A stretch of 64,000 nt of DNA from Agelas oroides (Eukaryota; Porifera; Demospongiae; Agelasida; Agelasidae), in the NCBI GenBank assembly GCA_949130485.1, contig OX422184.1:16702324-16766323 (forward strand), given 5' to 3'. Positions within the stretch are counted from its first letter, which is position 1. Each line of letters opens with the position of its first letter. Both the position numbers and the translations under genes were made by a program. Below the pieces are notes generated by a model. That model did no database searches, was not told where the DNA came from, and saw only the letters and a program-made list of their open reading frames with translations. Shown here piece by piece: positions 1 to 12,829 of this stretch.

Positions 1-92
1 GTTTGATTGGATGTTGACAAGCAGGGATGATAGCTTGAGTTTCTTTTAATCTGGATTATGTTTTTGTCTCTCTCTTGTATTTACCTATTTAG

Positions 93-3000
93 CCAATGCT
101 GCTTCTGCTTCTTCGAATTGTCTATGCTTTCACATCACAACACTTACCTCAATCATTGGATGTCACCTTTTTAGCCAATTCATTGGTACCATATTTTAGA
201 CATTCTGACAGGGATGTGCGTGTTGCTGCAAGGAATGCAGGACAGTCCATCATTTCTGTTATCAGTGAGACAGAGCAGCAAATGTTCATTCTTGATGCTA
301 TTGATGTACATGATATAGTCTGTTCCTTTGGCAAGCAGATGCCTATTAGCTCCTCGCTACGACTGATACTCTCCTTTTGTCAGTTAGCTGAAAACCGCAG
401 GCTTATTCTAAACGAAGGCATTCTCCTGCTTGCGGTAAGTACAGCCGTTTTATCAAGAAGACCTTTAGAAAAGAACTTAGCTTTTCAAGTAATAAAGATT
501 TTATGTATGGAATGGAACACTCAGAAAACTGAATCAAGGAGCGATTGTAAAGTTTCACATTGTGAATCACCTGTGTTAAAGGGCACAATTGCCACGCAAG
601 CTAATAACATTGACCAAATGTCATCACAAGTGGGACCTATTAATGGATCTGCACATTCCAGTCCTAACAGCTTTCCTTTATCAAATAAATTGTCATCATC
701 AATTGAATCAGACAATACTAACCCACCTGACCCACCTGCACAAGAGGAGGCTGATTCTAAGCTGTCTTCACAAGAGAAATCGAGAGAATTGCTTCCACAG
801 GACAGGGAACAGGTGATTGGAAATTTGCCCTCACAACACTCAAACAGTAAGGATTCTTCTTTTGACAAGACATTCAATGACTCGGAGAATTTATTTTCAG
901 CGGCACAAGTGGTAAACTTGCCTTCAAATGAGCAAGCATGTACACAACAACAAACTATTAACTTGTCACAACAGAAATCCAGTCGAACACACACTCATAA
1001 GGAAGCCAGTGTTGATGACCTTGGGCAGGAAATTGATACATCAGAGGCTGCAGCGCAGATTTTACTTGCTCAGAAATATCTAACACCACTGGCTGAATGT
1101 GCTGATAACTTTAAAGCTGTTGTCTTCCTGAGAGATATAGCCAACAGGGACTCATTCACAAGGCTCAAAGATGCTCTGGATAAAGTTCAAGACGTTTCTG
1201 TACGTTCACAACTTTGTTCTCACTCTGAGGTTTTCCAGCGACTCTCCAATTTGCTTTTGAATATCGTATGTAACTTCCTGCAAGGTGAGTATGGAATCTC
1301 ATTGTGCTTGGATCTAATGACTTGCGCTAAGAACTTTTTATTTGTGTCAATTATGCAGCACTGATGGTGACAGATGAAAAGCAACACCAAAAATGGTGTA
1401 ATTATATTTTGCTTACATCATGGGATTGTTTAAAAGTTTCGGATAAGGAGTCCTTCTCTGAACATCAAGCCTTAACCATCCTTGATGGAGCACTTGAGAC
1501 AGTTACTAAAATAGGGAGAATGAAGAGAATTGATCAGGTATGTCCTTCAAGAAAGATTTTATGTTACTGACAGTTGTTATGAATCTGTTGTCCACTGTAC
1601 AGGTCCTTGAGAGAAGTCTCCAGTTCTGCCTTGGAGTGCTAGAGGATCTTCTGTATTCTGATCTTGGTGCTTCATTAACCCAACAACCATTAATGGCTGT
1701 TAGAGAAACCCTACTGGATGGTCAAGTGCTACTTGTGCCATCTTGTAAACCAAAAGCACAAATGATTTTAAGTTACTTTGTTAATAATGATGATGAAGTG
1801 GCTAAACACTTGTGCATTAGTCCAAGCATCGTGTCAAAGTATTTAAAGCCCAGGCTCACTTCCGATGACGCAAGGGAAGTGGTGATGACTTTAAAACAAG
1901 TAAAAGCTCTTGCAAATGTTTTTAGAAACCGACAACTGCTCAGACAGTGTGAAATACTACAGCTGTTGGAGGATCTTGCAGAGAAATTTACCAATTCTGT
2001 TGCAGAGAATTACATTGCTGAACTAATTTGTTCGTTGTTATCTGACCCACCAGACATAGAAGAAGATACCAATCCCTTTCCTGTGCTTGATGAGGTTCTG
2101 AGTGCTACTTTTGAAGGTCTTAAGACAGGTAGCTAGGGGTGTGGTAATGTGCCTGTACCTTTGTAATCCCTTTGTAGATTTAGTCATAAAATTGATCATC
2201 AAGGATGTATTTTCCATGAGTTTTCAATCACATAGATGCAGTTAGGTAACTATTATAGCTGTATTAATTAATGCATGCCTATACATTTAATCATTTAGAT
2301 AGGGTTTAGGAATTTGTGCATATGTGAGCAATAGTCTAGCCAAGATAAGGTATAAGACAAACTTGGATTTGCGTATAATATAAATAACTGTGACCCGTTG
2401 GAGATTCACTTACATTCAAATAACTTTGTTTGTTGCTTGAGGCCACACTTGAGGCTACATGAACAATATTCTACTCAGTTTTTACCTCTATTGTTGCAGA
2501 TCAGAAAAGAACAGAAGAGAGTCAAGTTGATTTCATCAGTATGGAGGATTTCATAACCAAGACAAGTGAAGTTTGTAGCAAACAACTTCCAGATGTAGTA
2601 ATGCTACATGCTAAGCACATTTATGAATTAGCAGTGGCTGCAAAGAAGGAGTTTCAATATGTTCTTCACGAAGCACACCACACCATCAAAGTTACATTTT
2701 TGATGCAAGCTAGTAAGCACTTGGGTGAACTGTGCAAAATATATGAAGATTGCACTGATCTCTCATGGCAGAAGCTTTTTGGGGAGCAAGTGGCTTTTAT
2801 GTTCAGAAGGCATTTGCCCGAACTGTCATGTGTCTCCTTTAAAGCAATGAAGGATACATACTCAGATACTATGTCAGGTTGGTCTATTTTCAGTTGTATT
2901 TCTCTGTAAAGAGCATCTACATTTACCAGCACCAGCTAAATGTAACCAAGGATGGCTTTCAGCTGTTTGACAAAGTTTTGTTTTGTGTGTCAATATTCTT

Positions 3001-6000
3001 GGTTGGCTTATCGAACAATGTGTGCGTTTAATTTTATTAGTTTTTTCTAGTTAAATACATGGACTATTTGCAAAAGTCTGGTAATTGTGACATTGTGAGC
3101 TTTGTAGCAGGTTAATGCCACAATGTGACTGTATTCAATTTCTCTGTATTGCTAGATATTGATAAGGTGGCATACAGTGCTTGTCTTAAAGACTTCCTTC
3201 AATATCTCCATTGGTGCATTGAAACTTGGTCAAGGATGAGTGCAAGCGTTCAGTGGTCCCTCGTCGATCATGGAGCCTTTCATCTTCTGTTGAATGAATT
3301 TCACACAGCATCTACTACTATGGTTAGTTTCCTTCCCCTCAAATCATTCACGTTAGATGTGTGGATAGAATATGCACACTCTTAGGTATGAGTTAAGGCA
3401 TTGATACTATAGAATATCTACTCTTGGTCTTCATTTAGAAAAGGGAGGTGGTCTTATGTTCCGGAGATTATGGTAAAGGTAGACTTAATTAAAACCCAAG
3501 GAGAGCCTGAGCTTTAATGGGTGTAAACATAGTGTACAGGATGCAGAAACTAAACAAACTAAGAGATAGTATCAATTTCTAACACGAACCTAAAAGTACA
3601 AGCCCAAAATTGTTCAAACATGGCTTTCAGACACCTTTTTTTCTTTTTCCCTGTAGCTTGTGACACAGGATATTCTATACACAGCCGTAACATCCCTGTA
3701 TAACGTGGTTCTTGATCCCAATCTGGCAGTGAGATTTCGGATTGTAGTAACCAAGAAGCTTCTGAAACCATTCCTCTCAACTCCAGATGTAGGAATGAGG
3801 TGCATTACCAAGTTCAGTTTAAGTTGCATGCATAGGCTTCACTCAAGATCTGAATTGAATCAGATTAAACTGGATTCAGTAGAAGTTAGTATGCTTGCTC
3901 GGTGTTTAAACGGTGTAGATACTTTCTTTGGTGGAGAAGATAATCTACTGTTGACAATTGAAAATCTTGCACGCATCCCAAGTACTTGGCAGTTGTTTGT
4001 AAATGCAGGGGTTGTTCATACATTGGCTTCCTTGGTATTATCTGAAGAGGGCTTTACAAGAAAACATGCTCTAAAAGCACTACTGAATATGATCCCAGAA
4101 CCAGAAATGGCTGAAGGTGATGCTCAAGGAAAGGATGCGAACAAACGAGTCCCAAAACAACCTTTAACCAGTCCTGCTACTAACGTCTTTACAAGAATGT
4201 CTTCATTGGTTGAGTTTATTAAAGGTCAAGCAGGTGATAGTAGCTGTTATGAAATCTGCAAGGCTATCCAATTATTAACTTCCTCACCAGAAAATCCAGG
4301 TTAGTAAAACAACTAAGCGATTGCTTTATGTGTATCTTTATACTGTAGCATGTTTCTTTCATATGTATATGTGTGCCTCTACAAATACTATTATAACAGT
4401 GTACTTTCATTCACCACAGAATTGGAATCCATTGAAATTTTGTACATGGTTGAAAGACATCCCGATTGCTGGAGTTTCTGTGAACTGCTACTCTCAGAAA
4501 GTGGTCTTTCTCATCACGAAAGTAGCACAGCACTTGTCTACCAAGCAAAGTGTCTTTACCACGAATATAACAGAGAGCTGGCTGCAAATTTAGAAATGAG
4601 TAGCCATTTACCTGGTTTTGAATATAAGGAAATGATGCGCAAGTTCTGCAATACAAAGATTGTGAAAGTTATAAATATCCTATCCAAGTTTCCTACATTG
4701 AGAACACAGGGTGCTTTAAGCAGCGTGAATGAAGACCTGATCCTAATGCTTGACAAAGCTCTTCTTGATTGTCTAATTTTCAATACTGCAGAAGTTCAGA
4801 TATGTCTTCTCTGCCACACAAAGGCCAAGAAAAGACTCATTCACAGCCACTTCATTCCAAAGTTTCTCATTCATGGGCTGATAAAAACCATGGGCCTTGA
4901 CCCAAAGACTAATATATTCATCTTCTCACCAACTGAACACCCATCCGACTGGAATTTGAAATCAGCTGCAAAACTCTCCTTTACCATGCTTTGTGACACA
5001 TGTGATAACCAAATTATGAGCCAGGATGAAAACAATTTCAAAAGGTTCTTCAGTAAAATCTATGACCCACAAACACCTGTGTCTACAGTAGTAGCTCACA
5101 GAATTCCATATGACCAATATCTCTACAGGTTTGCTGCTGGACTGATGTTCAGAAATATTGCCCCACTTTTCAGTGAAGTTTGTGCTGAAATAGGTGAATA
5201 CAATTGCCTGCTCAATTTGATGCATGCTTATCGAGAAGTAATCTTGAGCAGTGGAGATACACAACTGGAAATGCCGAAATTGTACCTATTAGCACTTCCT
5301 TCTGAATTGCCTTCTAGTATGGGCAATCTACAACACTGGCACCAGTTTGTGTTTATGAATGTTGCCCCGTATGCTGCTTATAAGCTCCTTCAGCCTGGAG
5401 AACCAATGGTTCCTAAGAAATTGTACTGCTGCATGGCGAAGATTGGGGTGTTACTTTTTATAGCTCCATTTGAAAAAGAACTTGAACAAGAACTTGAGAA
5501 ATGCAACCCTTATGCATTGATCCAATACAAAAGTGCAACAATGACAATGTTGATTCCTGATAATCAACACAGAGCTACTTGTATTCCTCAAAAATTACTG
5601 TGGAGTCTTATAGGTTGGGCCAAGAAGAGTATTAACCAATCGATGTCAATTGCTCTGTCCATTAAACCACCAACACTCCGTTTAGGAAGTGGAAGTGTAC
5701 CTTGCCAAGGCCTATTGCCTGAAAACTTTTCCAGTTCCTCAGCACCAATTGATTTACAGGCTAATCTACTTCCTCCAGGATTTGCACTTAATTTTGACAA
5801 GCATAACACCCTCCCTGAGAAAGTTGTGGAGGTTCCAGATGGCCACACCATACTACTGCACCAACCAGTTCAAAACACAACAGGTGCTCAAGGCTATATC
5901 ATCTTGGCAAAACAAGAGGCTGAGAGTGCATCCAAAATTATAAAATCAGAAGGAAAACGTGCAAAGAAGGGAGAAAAACTCCCAGTATATACCACATTTT

Positions 6001-8792
6001 CACATCCTTATGTTTTGGTTTATCTAAAGCATACAGGATTAATGCTAACCATTAAAGCTGGATTCTTCGTCAATGTGAATGACTGCCAAGTAACTGATAT
6101 ACTTCGTGGCTCTGCTCCATCAATGAAAGAATCAGAACATGTACAAAAAATTGTTCATGAAATCCCCTTTATCCTTCGCAAGATGTTCCGCTCTAAGGGC
6201 TTCAGGAATCTTCACTCCCTTCTCTTTTGGCATGAATCTATGATGAATGCTGCTACAGATGTGACAGGAAACAAGTGAGCCTACTACTGTTGCTGTATAG
6301 TATGTTAACGTTTTTGCAGTGCCTAGACTTTCAATTCCAGACTGCAGGGTAAAGTAGCAATGGCAACTTAGCACTTTCTTCCAACAAATTCACTGCCAAG
6401 CAGTCTGCAGTGCACTTTAGTGGCACCTTGGTTTCTGTGGGTGTCACTTTTATACAGTTGTGCCAATTTAAGTGGTATGTAACTAAACTGAATGGCACAA
6501 GTGTGAATTAACTTGTTGGTAACATATAGTGCTAAATTGACAAGTGGTAAAACAAGTTTCAATTAGTGTAGCTACTTGACTCAATTGCAGTAAATGACAT
6601 CACATGTTACCAACAAATCTGAAATCTGTAGGATACAATTCCTTTTTTTAGTTTATAGCTTAATAAGGCTACTGATCTATGTGTGTCCGTATATGTCAAT
6701 TGCTCAAATCTAATGATCTGAAATAAACAATGAGTTCAGTATGCCATTAGCTTGATAGAGGTGAAATTGGCTCAATTCTCTGATCTCGCATTTTGGGAAG
6801 ACTTAAAGTTCATAGACAGTGATGCATGATTGAATTATACAGTCAATGGGGATGGCAGGAGAGCGCAACCTTATTCCTTCACCCTATGTACAAAAGTCTG
6901 TGTTAGTCATGGACAAAAAGGAAGCCAAGTGTTACACAGAGAAAAGCCACAGCTCAATCTAAGGAGTGTCAGTTAGAGTCTCTTGAAGACAAGCAGAACA
7001 GAAAACAAACATGCCAGGCAGAGACATTGGTTGTAACGGCCGAGAGAAATAAAAACTTGTTTCAACTAAACTCTATTCCATGCCCTACTTTGTCTCTGCT
7101 CACACTTCTATAGCTACAGTCTCTTTTTTTTCATATGATTGTGTGTTTTCATGGTTGCTGTGTCCTGCCCCAAGATTTTTTCAGCTCTTAATCAGTCAGT
7201 CACAATGGGTATTACACATTAAAAGTAAATCCTGTTTTTTGGTTGATACAATATCTGTGAAGGACAATGCGTCACTAGCTGTTAATTGATTGAGAGGTGT
7301 GGCAGGCCAAACACGATGGTATAGACCTTCAGCTGAAAATATTTCATTTTCAATCTCATTAACTTGAAAACTCTCAGACTAATATAGACATGGGATGGGG
7401 TAAGTGCTCTAAATAAGCACCTCTAGTTGCTTATGAAACAATTGAAAACTCTCAGACTAATATAGACATGGGAAGTGCTCTAAATAAGCACCTCTAGTTG
7501 CTTATTAAACAATTGACTTGGATGAAGGAGCATTGAATGATTGGTATAAGTAACAGCATGGTTTCGAGTGCAATTTGGGATTAATAGCACGAGTGAATGG
7601 CTATTAATTGCACGAGGCGAAGCCGAGTGCAATTATGCCATTCATGAGTGCTATTAATCCCAAATTGTACGAGAAAACATGCTGTTCCTTGTTAATCATA
7701 AACTTTGCCTAGTTTACAGTATGCTATAATAAGTATGAGTATGTATGTGATGTGGTGGTTTATAGTATACAAGTATACAGTAAACTGTATAGTTTACACC
7801 AAATTGTTGTCAGTTACAAGTTACTAGTTTACATTATTTTAATATGGTTTACAGCAAATTGTTGTCACTTACAAGTTACAAGTTTACATTATGTTAATAT
7901 AGTTTACAGCAAATTGCTACTGACCAATCAGTGAGCTATTACATCTTGCACAGTTATGTAGTTTTTGTACTTTTTGTCCAATCAGAAGCTTTTCTAACTG
8001 TGCAATTATTTTTGTGCAATTACAAAAATAATTGCACACCTTTCTATGGGAGTAAATGTATTGACACTAAATAAGTATATGATTAAAGTAGTGATCAGAT
8101 AAACTTGGTTTTCAATTTTTATGAATGACAGGTTATTGGGTTCACAATGCAGCATGATTTACTAATAATTCCCCGTAGTAACTTGTTAAGTAAATAAGTC
8201 TTCTCTTTGTGACAGGATTCTCTGCACGTTTGACACAAGATGTTTGGAAGAAAAGTGCATCTACTGTGATATGCGGTGTGACTACTGTCTGAAACCATGC
8301 TTAAACTGTGACAAGAGGGAGGTGTTTTCAGGACTAGGAACTGTGCAGACATGTAGTAAAGCTTGTTCTGATGCCATGTTTCAAAGTGATCCACTTATCA
8401 AGCTGCAGAATATGGAAACCTCATTGGAACAGTTTGCTCCTAAAGGACATGTAGAGCTTTTGCGCTGTTTCTTCACTTACGAATCTAAAGAAAACCCCGG
8501 TCTGGGTATCGCTGTAATTGTTTCAGTCTGTCAGAGAAAGGGAGGTGCTTCCGAAATGAAGTACGTAAAACTTTGGCACAGGAACATTGCTCAGCCATAC
8601 TGTGTTGAATATTTTATCGATGAACAGTTTTGTCAAATTGAGATGCTGAGTTTCGAAGGATCAGAATCAGTGTTCTCTGCTGGTGAAGAAAAGGAGATGA
8701 TTCACCAGTTCCATCAAATTCTTATAAAAATAGGTTTGCCTTACCATTTAGCTCAATTGGAGCTGGGTACTCATTGCACCATTTCCCCCTAG
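93..8792 (+). CDS. Large helical-repeat-like protein with HNH/treble-clef-like region and Cys-rich C-terminus (5' end outside window)
   Basis: Eight coding exons can be chained with GT-AG introns and consistent phases: 93-1284, 1359-1537, 1603-2128, 2500-2877, 3156-3322, 3657-4299, 4420-6274, 8216-8792, giving 1838 visible residues ending in TAG. The first exon follows an acceptor (tatttag), so the protein starts left of the window. Much of it is Leu-rich and helical, reminiscent of ARM/HEAT repeats, with a Ser/Gln/Asn-rich linker around visible residues 150-330. Exon 7 carries CLLC, SHFIPKF and CDTC (visible residues about 1157-1223), the spacing of an HNH/treble-clef zinc site. The last exon is Cys-rich (CIYC, CDYC, CLNC, then C..C). 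I do not recognise the family; nuclease activity is not implied. The last intron (1.94 kb) is filled with repeats. Confidence 0.82.
7364..7515. repeat. Direct tandem duplication, about 75 bp x 2
   Basis: The stretch beginning ctctcagactaatatagaca and ending near aaacaattg occurs twice back to back. The second copy lacks about 7 bp after 'catggg'. It lies in the last intron of the large gene. Confidence 0.85.
7552..7686. mobile_element. Foldback MITE
   Basis: The left arm aacagcatggtttcgagtgc is repeated in inverted form at the right end (…aaacatgctgtt), and the arms continue through caatttgggattaatagcac / gtgctattaatcccaaattg. The result is an almost complete hairpin of 135 bp with a short centre (cgaggcgaagccgag). 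No coding content; a typical non-autonomous element. Confidence 0.8.
7792..7920. repeat. 55-bp tandem repeat, about 2.3 copies
   Basis: Units begin gtttacaccaaattgttgtc (7792), gtttacagcaaattgttgtc (7847) and gtttacagcaaattg (7902), so the period is 55 bp. AT-rich and intronic. Confidence 0.85.
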
Positions 8793-9872
8793 TTACAAAT
8801 ACTTTTTACTGCTGACTGTAACTGCTGTATACCCATACATACTCATTGTATATAAAGTTTGTCATAACATTTGTCGAAAATAGGCCTAGTAGTCTGAAAG
8901 TTTTATGTATGCAATTAGCTGCTGTGATTACGTTTCTTGATCTTGGAATTTTATGTTTTGCCAAAAGCTGTAGGAGTGATCATGTGATGAAACCATACTT
9001 ATAATAATTGATTAAATCCCAGGAAGACTTCTGTAGTATACTTATTACAGAACAACCACTCTATCCACGAGAAAGGACGATTGTAAATAGCATCCATCCA
9101 AAGAAGAGAGGTTAGTATGTAACCACCTGCAGCATTGTCTTGAAATGCATGTTTGTTTTTTTCCAGAAGAAATAGAAGTAGAATAATGTGTGAACATGCA
9201 TGCATTACTGAAAGCCCCACATAACAAAAAGAAAATTTTTTGAGTTCAAGGTATGTTGCTTTAGCACACCTACCCCACTGTTCTTTTCCTGTGCTGTAAC
9301 TTCTTTCTACAGCACAAGAGCATATAGTGTTTATCTGTTCAGGTATCGGTCTGTGACCCTGCAAGAACACACTGCTGGTGTGGACACATGCTATACCTAC
9401 CTGCTTTATACTGTCCTGTAATTGTAGACTTGTACTGACATGGTCATATGATCATTTCCTCTCCTGTTCAGTTGCAAATATTGGCACGAGCGGAGGAGCA
9501 CATTGGTACCACACTAGTGTTGCAATACCATGGCTTTTTGTTTTGACATGCACTTTATTGTGGCATGTTAAGCCTTCGATCACTCACCAACTGTCACAGG
9601 CAAGTACAGTATCCTCACAACAGTCACAGAAAAAGCAAAGAATAAAATACCATTGTATTATCTGAAAATAAAAATATTGTGCCACTAAATCATTTGTAAC
9701 AAGAGAAGTTCATGTGATTCTAGTCCAACCACTTGTTAGTTCGTTGACCTGCAGCAAAAAGGAAAATCAAGTGGTATCAAGTAGTGCTACAACAGTTATG
9801 TAAACCTATCTCTCGCCTTTCTTAGAATAGCAGAATGAGTTGTAGAAAATAACTAATTGGGAAAGTGGGGCT
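8793..9872. other. 3' flank of the large gene, no gene seen
   Basis: AT-rich DNA after the TAG stop. AATAAA-type signals are present at about 9641-9671 and could serve polyadenylation. Open frames here, including one of about 120 codons on the minus strand, show no recognisable domain. Confidence 0.5.
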
Positions 9873-10184
9873 TACCATCATTATTCTAATAGAATAGAAG
9901 ATCCAATCTAGCATAAGAAATTCAATTTATGCGATTCCTGTTCATCCAATTATGTGGAAGGTAGCTGCACTAATTATTTTCGAGTGAATCCAATTTAGTG
10001 GAAGAGCCCATTGTAGTGGACACCAACAAAGTGTTCTTAGCAAAACAAAACGGTGAAGTCTCAGGCAGAACAAGTGTGCTTAGTGCACCAGGAAGCATTC
10101 TCATTGATCTAATCAAGCGAAGAAATCGGGTTCCTGCACGTTTTTGTGAATCTAATTTACCATTCTATTAGAATAATGACGGTA
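9873..10184. mobile_element. Foldback MITE with 25-bp terminal inverted repeats
   Basis: The left end taccatcattattctaatag(aat) and the right end (att)ctattagaataatgacggta are inverted copies. The interior repeats 'atccaattta(tg)tggaag'-like words. About 312 bp, non-coding. Confidence 0.8.
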
Positions 10185-12829
10185 TGTAATGACATGTGGG
10201 TACAAGGCATGATATAAAAGAGAAGGTATGACTTCTGGTTGCTAATATAACGACTGAAAGATGACAATTTGAAAGGATAGGTGAGGTTCAAAGACACCTG
10301 AGTTGGACTTACTAGCCATCTGTATACTCAGTGTAGTTAAGGACTGGGTCCAGTAAATTTTCAGTCCACAGATCAGTGATTTTCCATGCAGATTTCTTGG
10401 ACAGTAATGTATTTACGTATACCAGTCACTGGTGCATGGAATGAAATAATCATTCATCACCTTCAATTTAATGTTGTTAATTTAATTAGCACACGTCACA
10501 TGATGGACCAAGGGCCACCCAATACCACGCCCTCCAAGATACATTTTGCAAATTCCAACATTTTTCCCAATGGCTAAAGGAGTTCATTGTTTGTTAGAAA
10601 TAATTTAGTCGATACCATCTAACTTTTCACTGAGGTGCTGATTTAATGTGATTTTAAAAGTGTAGTGTTCCAGCTATAATTGTGTGTTACATAAAATATG
10701 CAGGCCTTCCCACTGTCCAGCTTTATAGACCACACATGGAAAGGCAGCTTGGGAACAAGACTAGAGTAACCATCGAAGAAGGTCGTCTTAGGCCATACCA
10801 ATCTAATTTTTGTTGCTCGGGCCAGATGACTTTTCAAAGAGAGTCAGTATAGGTAGGCTTAAAAATGATAACAGTGACGTGATCATGATATTGGCTGCAA
10901 AACATACACTAACAGCTCTCCAAAAGAGTCTGTCCATCTACAGTTGACGGTCTTAGCCTTTTGCAAAAAAGCAGTTAAAACATCGCAAGATTCAAATTTG
11001 TCCAGTGAAAGTGTCAAAACTTGTTACACCCCAAGATACAACTTAAAGGACCCGCGTAAATAATATAACTAATATAATACACAGGCCAGTGCATGGAAGC
11101 GTTGGACATCCAATCTGAGTTGATATTCGTTAATGGCATAGTGCACTTACTCCAGGAATGAAACTTTGGTACACCAATAACTCTCCCTTCACCAGCTACA
11201 CCACTGTCACCCCTCACAGCGACTCCCGAAGCGCTTACGTGGCGTTCAATACACCTACGTATAAAATCATTGCGTGTATTGAGCGCGCTACTGTACTTCG
11301 GGCTGTTATTACGCGCGTAATGCGCGAGTATAAAGCAGGTGAAGGGGTGCCTCGCTATTCACGCTTGATAAACTGATGTCTTGCTCCTCCCTTGAGGGTA
11401 AGGCATTTTTCAAAAAGCCACAAAACTCTGAACTCTAAGCCTTCTACTTCAGGTCTTATAGCTAAGTAGCAGTGAACTTTTTTCCTAAAGCCTACTAACA
11501 AAGATTTTACCTACGTATAGCGAGCCAAGGTAAACCTGCAGCACTAACCTTCCGTGAGCATCTTGGGGTGCGGTTACTTTGCTCGTTTATAAATCAGGGT
11601 TACATTGTTTTCACTTTCCAAGATAGTTCTAATTGCTGCCCTGGGACAACATTCCCTGAGAGTTTCCAGGTTGCAGGAATGTCTTGCTGGCTAGAATAGA
11701 CCATTGACGCACTATCATGATTGTCTTTGGCAAATTATTTCTAGAGGAGACAACAGAAATTGAGATACTTTCCAGTCTTGTTCACAGTTCACTGAAAGCG
11801 CATTGTAGTTACAGTTTGAAGTTCTTTGTTGCTAAAAATCACCTGAGGAATCGCTTTCTTTCCAACTGCAGTCTTCTTGCCAGTCGTTTTGCTCGATCAT
11901 GTTCAACACGCCCTTCACAAAGGTCTAAGTTACACAGAGGGTGTGGCACGGCGCATGCGCAGATGCATTGCCGTCCAGCGAAAGTACGTCCAAAAAAATA
12001 CGCCAGAGTGTCCAGACATCTCCCTCTCACTCCTCCCACCGGAAATAAAGAAAATACGGCTGGCTCGCGAGACTAACACGCGCTTGAGCAATGCAGTCAC
12101 GCTAGTTTGGGGCTCGCTCAGGCTCGCCCCAAATATAGCTCATTAACAACCTCTTCAACTGAATAACATGTGGCAAAATAATTGATAACAAGAAAGATCA
12201 GCTCCATCAACTTCTGACAGTGATCAGCAACCTGTAGGGACCTGCAATGCAAATGGAATGATTTAAAGGAAAGTAGTACAACACAACACATTAATGTTTA
12301 CTCTTTCCATCTTTGTATATCTCTTGCCTTTTAGTAGAACAGCAAGAATCATTTCAGGTAAATTTACAAAATAAAATTGAGTGGGTGGTGCTGAAATGAT
12401 GTGCAGGTACTGGGCACGACAAAATGAAATGTATACATGACTTCTGGTATGCTGGAATACTGACTGAAAGATGACAGTTTGAAGGAACAGAGGCCAAACT
12501 TAGTGTTCTCCCAACATCAACAACACCTGAAATGTGTTTTCCGTCTGACTGATCATGTGTTTGGTGCATTATAATGGCAATCCCATGCTTCATAGTTTCA
12601 TGTCAGTTATCTCATTATCTACACACTCCAACTATTCTTAGAATGTGTACCTTCTCCATTGACTACCTTCATGCTTACTTGGTTCTATTATACAGACATG
12701 AATATAACTTCAGAGTTGTATCATAAGATTTCAGATAGTATACCAGTATTATACCCTTAAAAAGGTACGTACAAGTAGCCCTATGATAACAATGTTACTA
12801 TGGCAATGCTTTGAGCTAGTAATCCTCAG
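10185..12829. other. Intergenic, no gene recognised
   Basis: Mostly AT-rich single-copy-looking sequence with a GC-richer island at about 11860-12135. The island contains CpG-rich words, a TIR-like ctcgcgagacta at about 12064-12075 and a small hairpin tttggggc…gccccaaa at 12106-12133. Open frames on both strands of the island do not resemble known domains. Confidence 0.4.

Larger units (their letters stand above)
6275..8215 (+). other. Long last intron of the large protein gene, repeat-filled
   Basis: The donor is AACAA|GTGAGC and the acceptor TGACAG|GATT; joining them gives a Lys codon and keeps the frame. The intron holds a tandem duplication of about 75 bp (7364-7515), a 135-bp foldback (7552-7686) and a 55-bp tandem repeat (7792-7920). 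No coding exon was found inside it. Confidence 0.7.

Noticed and set aside
521-994. 157-codon antisense open frame under the large gene
   Set aside because: It is the mirror of a Ser/Gln/Asn-rich coding linker; its Cys/Ser/Leu-rich content follows from that.
8999-9370. 123-codon minus-strand open frame
   Set aside because: No domain, lies in the AT-rich 3' flank, and composition looks like translated non-coding DNA.
11717-12146. Overlapping open frames in the GC-rich island
   Set aside because: Three frames on both strands are open at once, as expected from base composition; none resembles a protein family.
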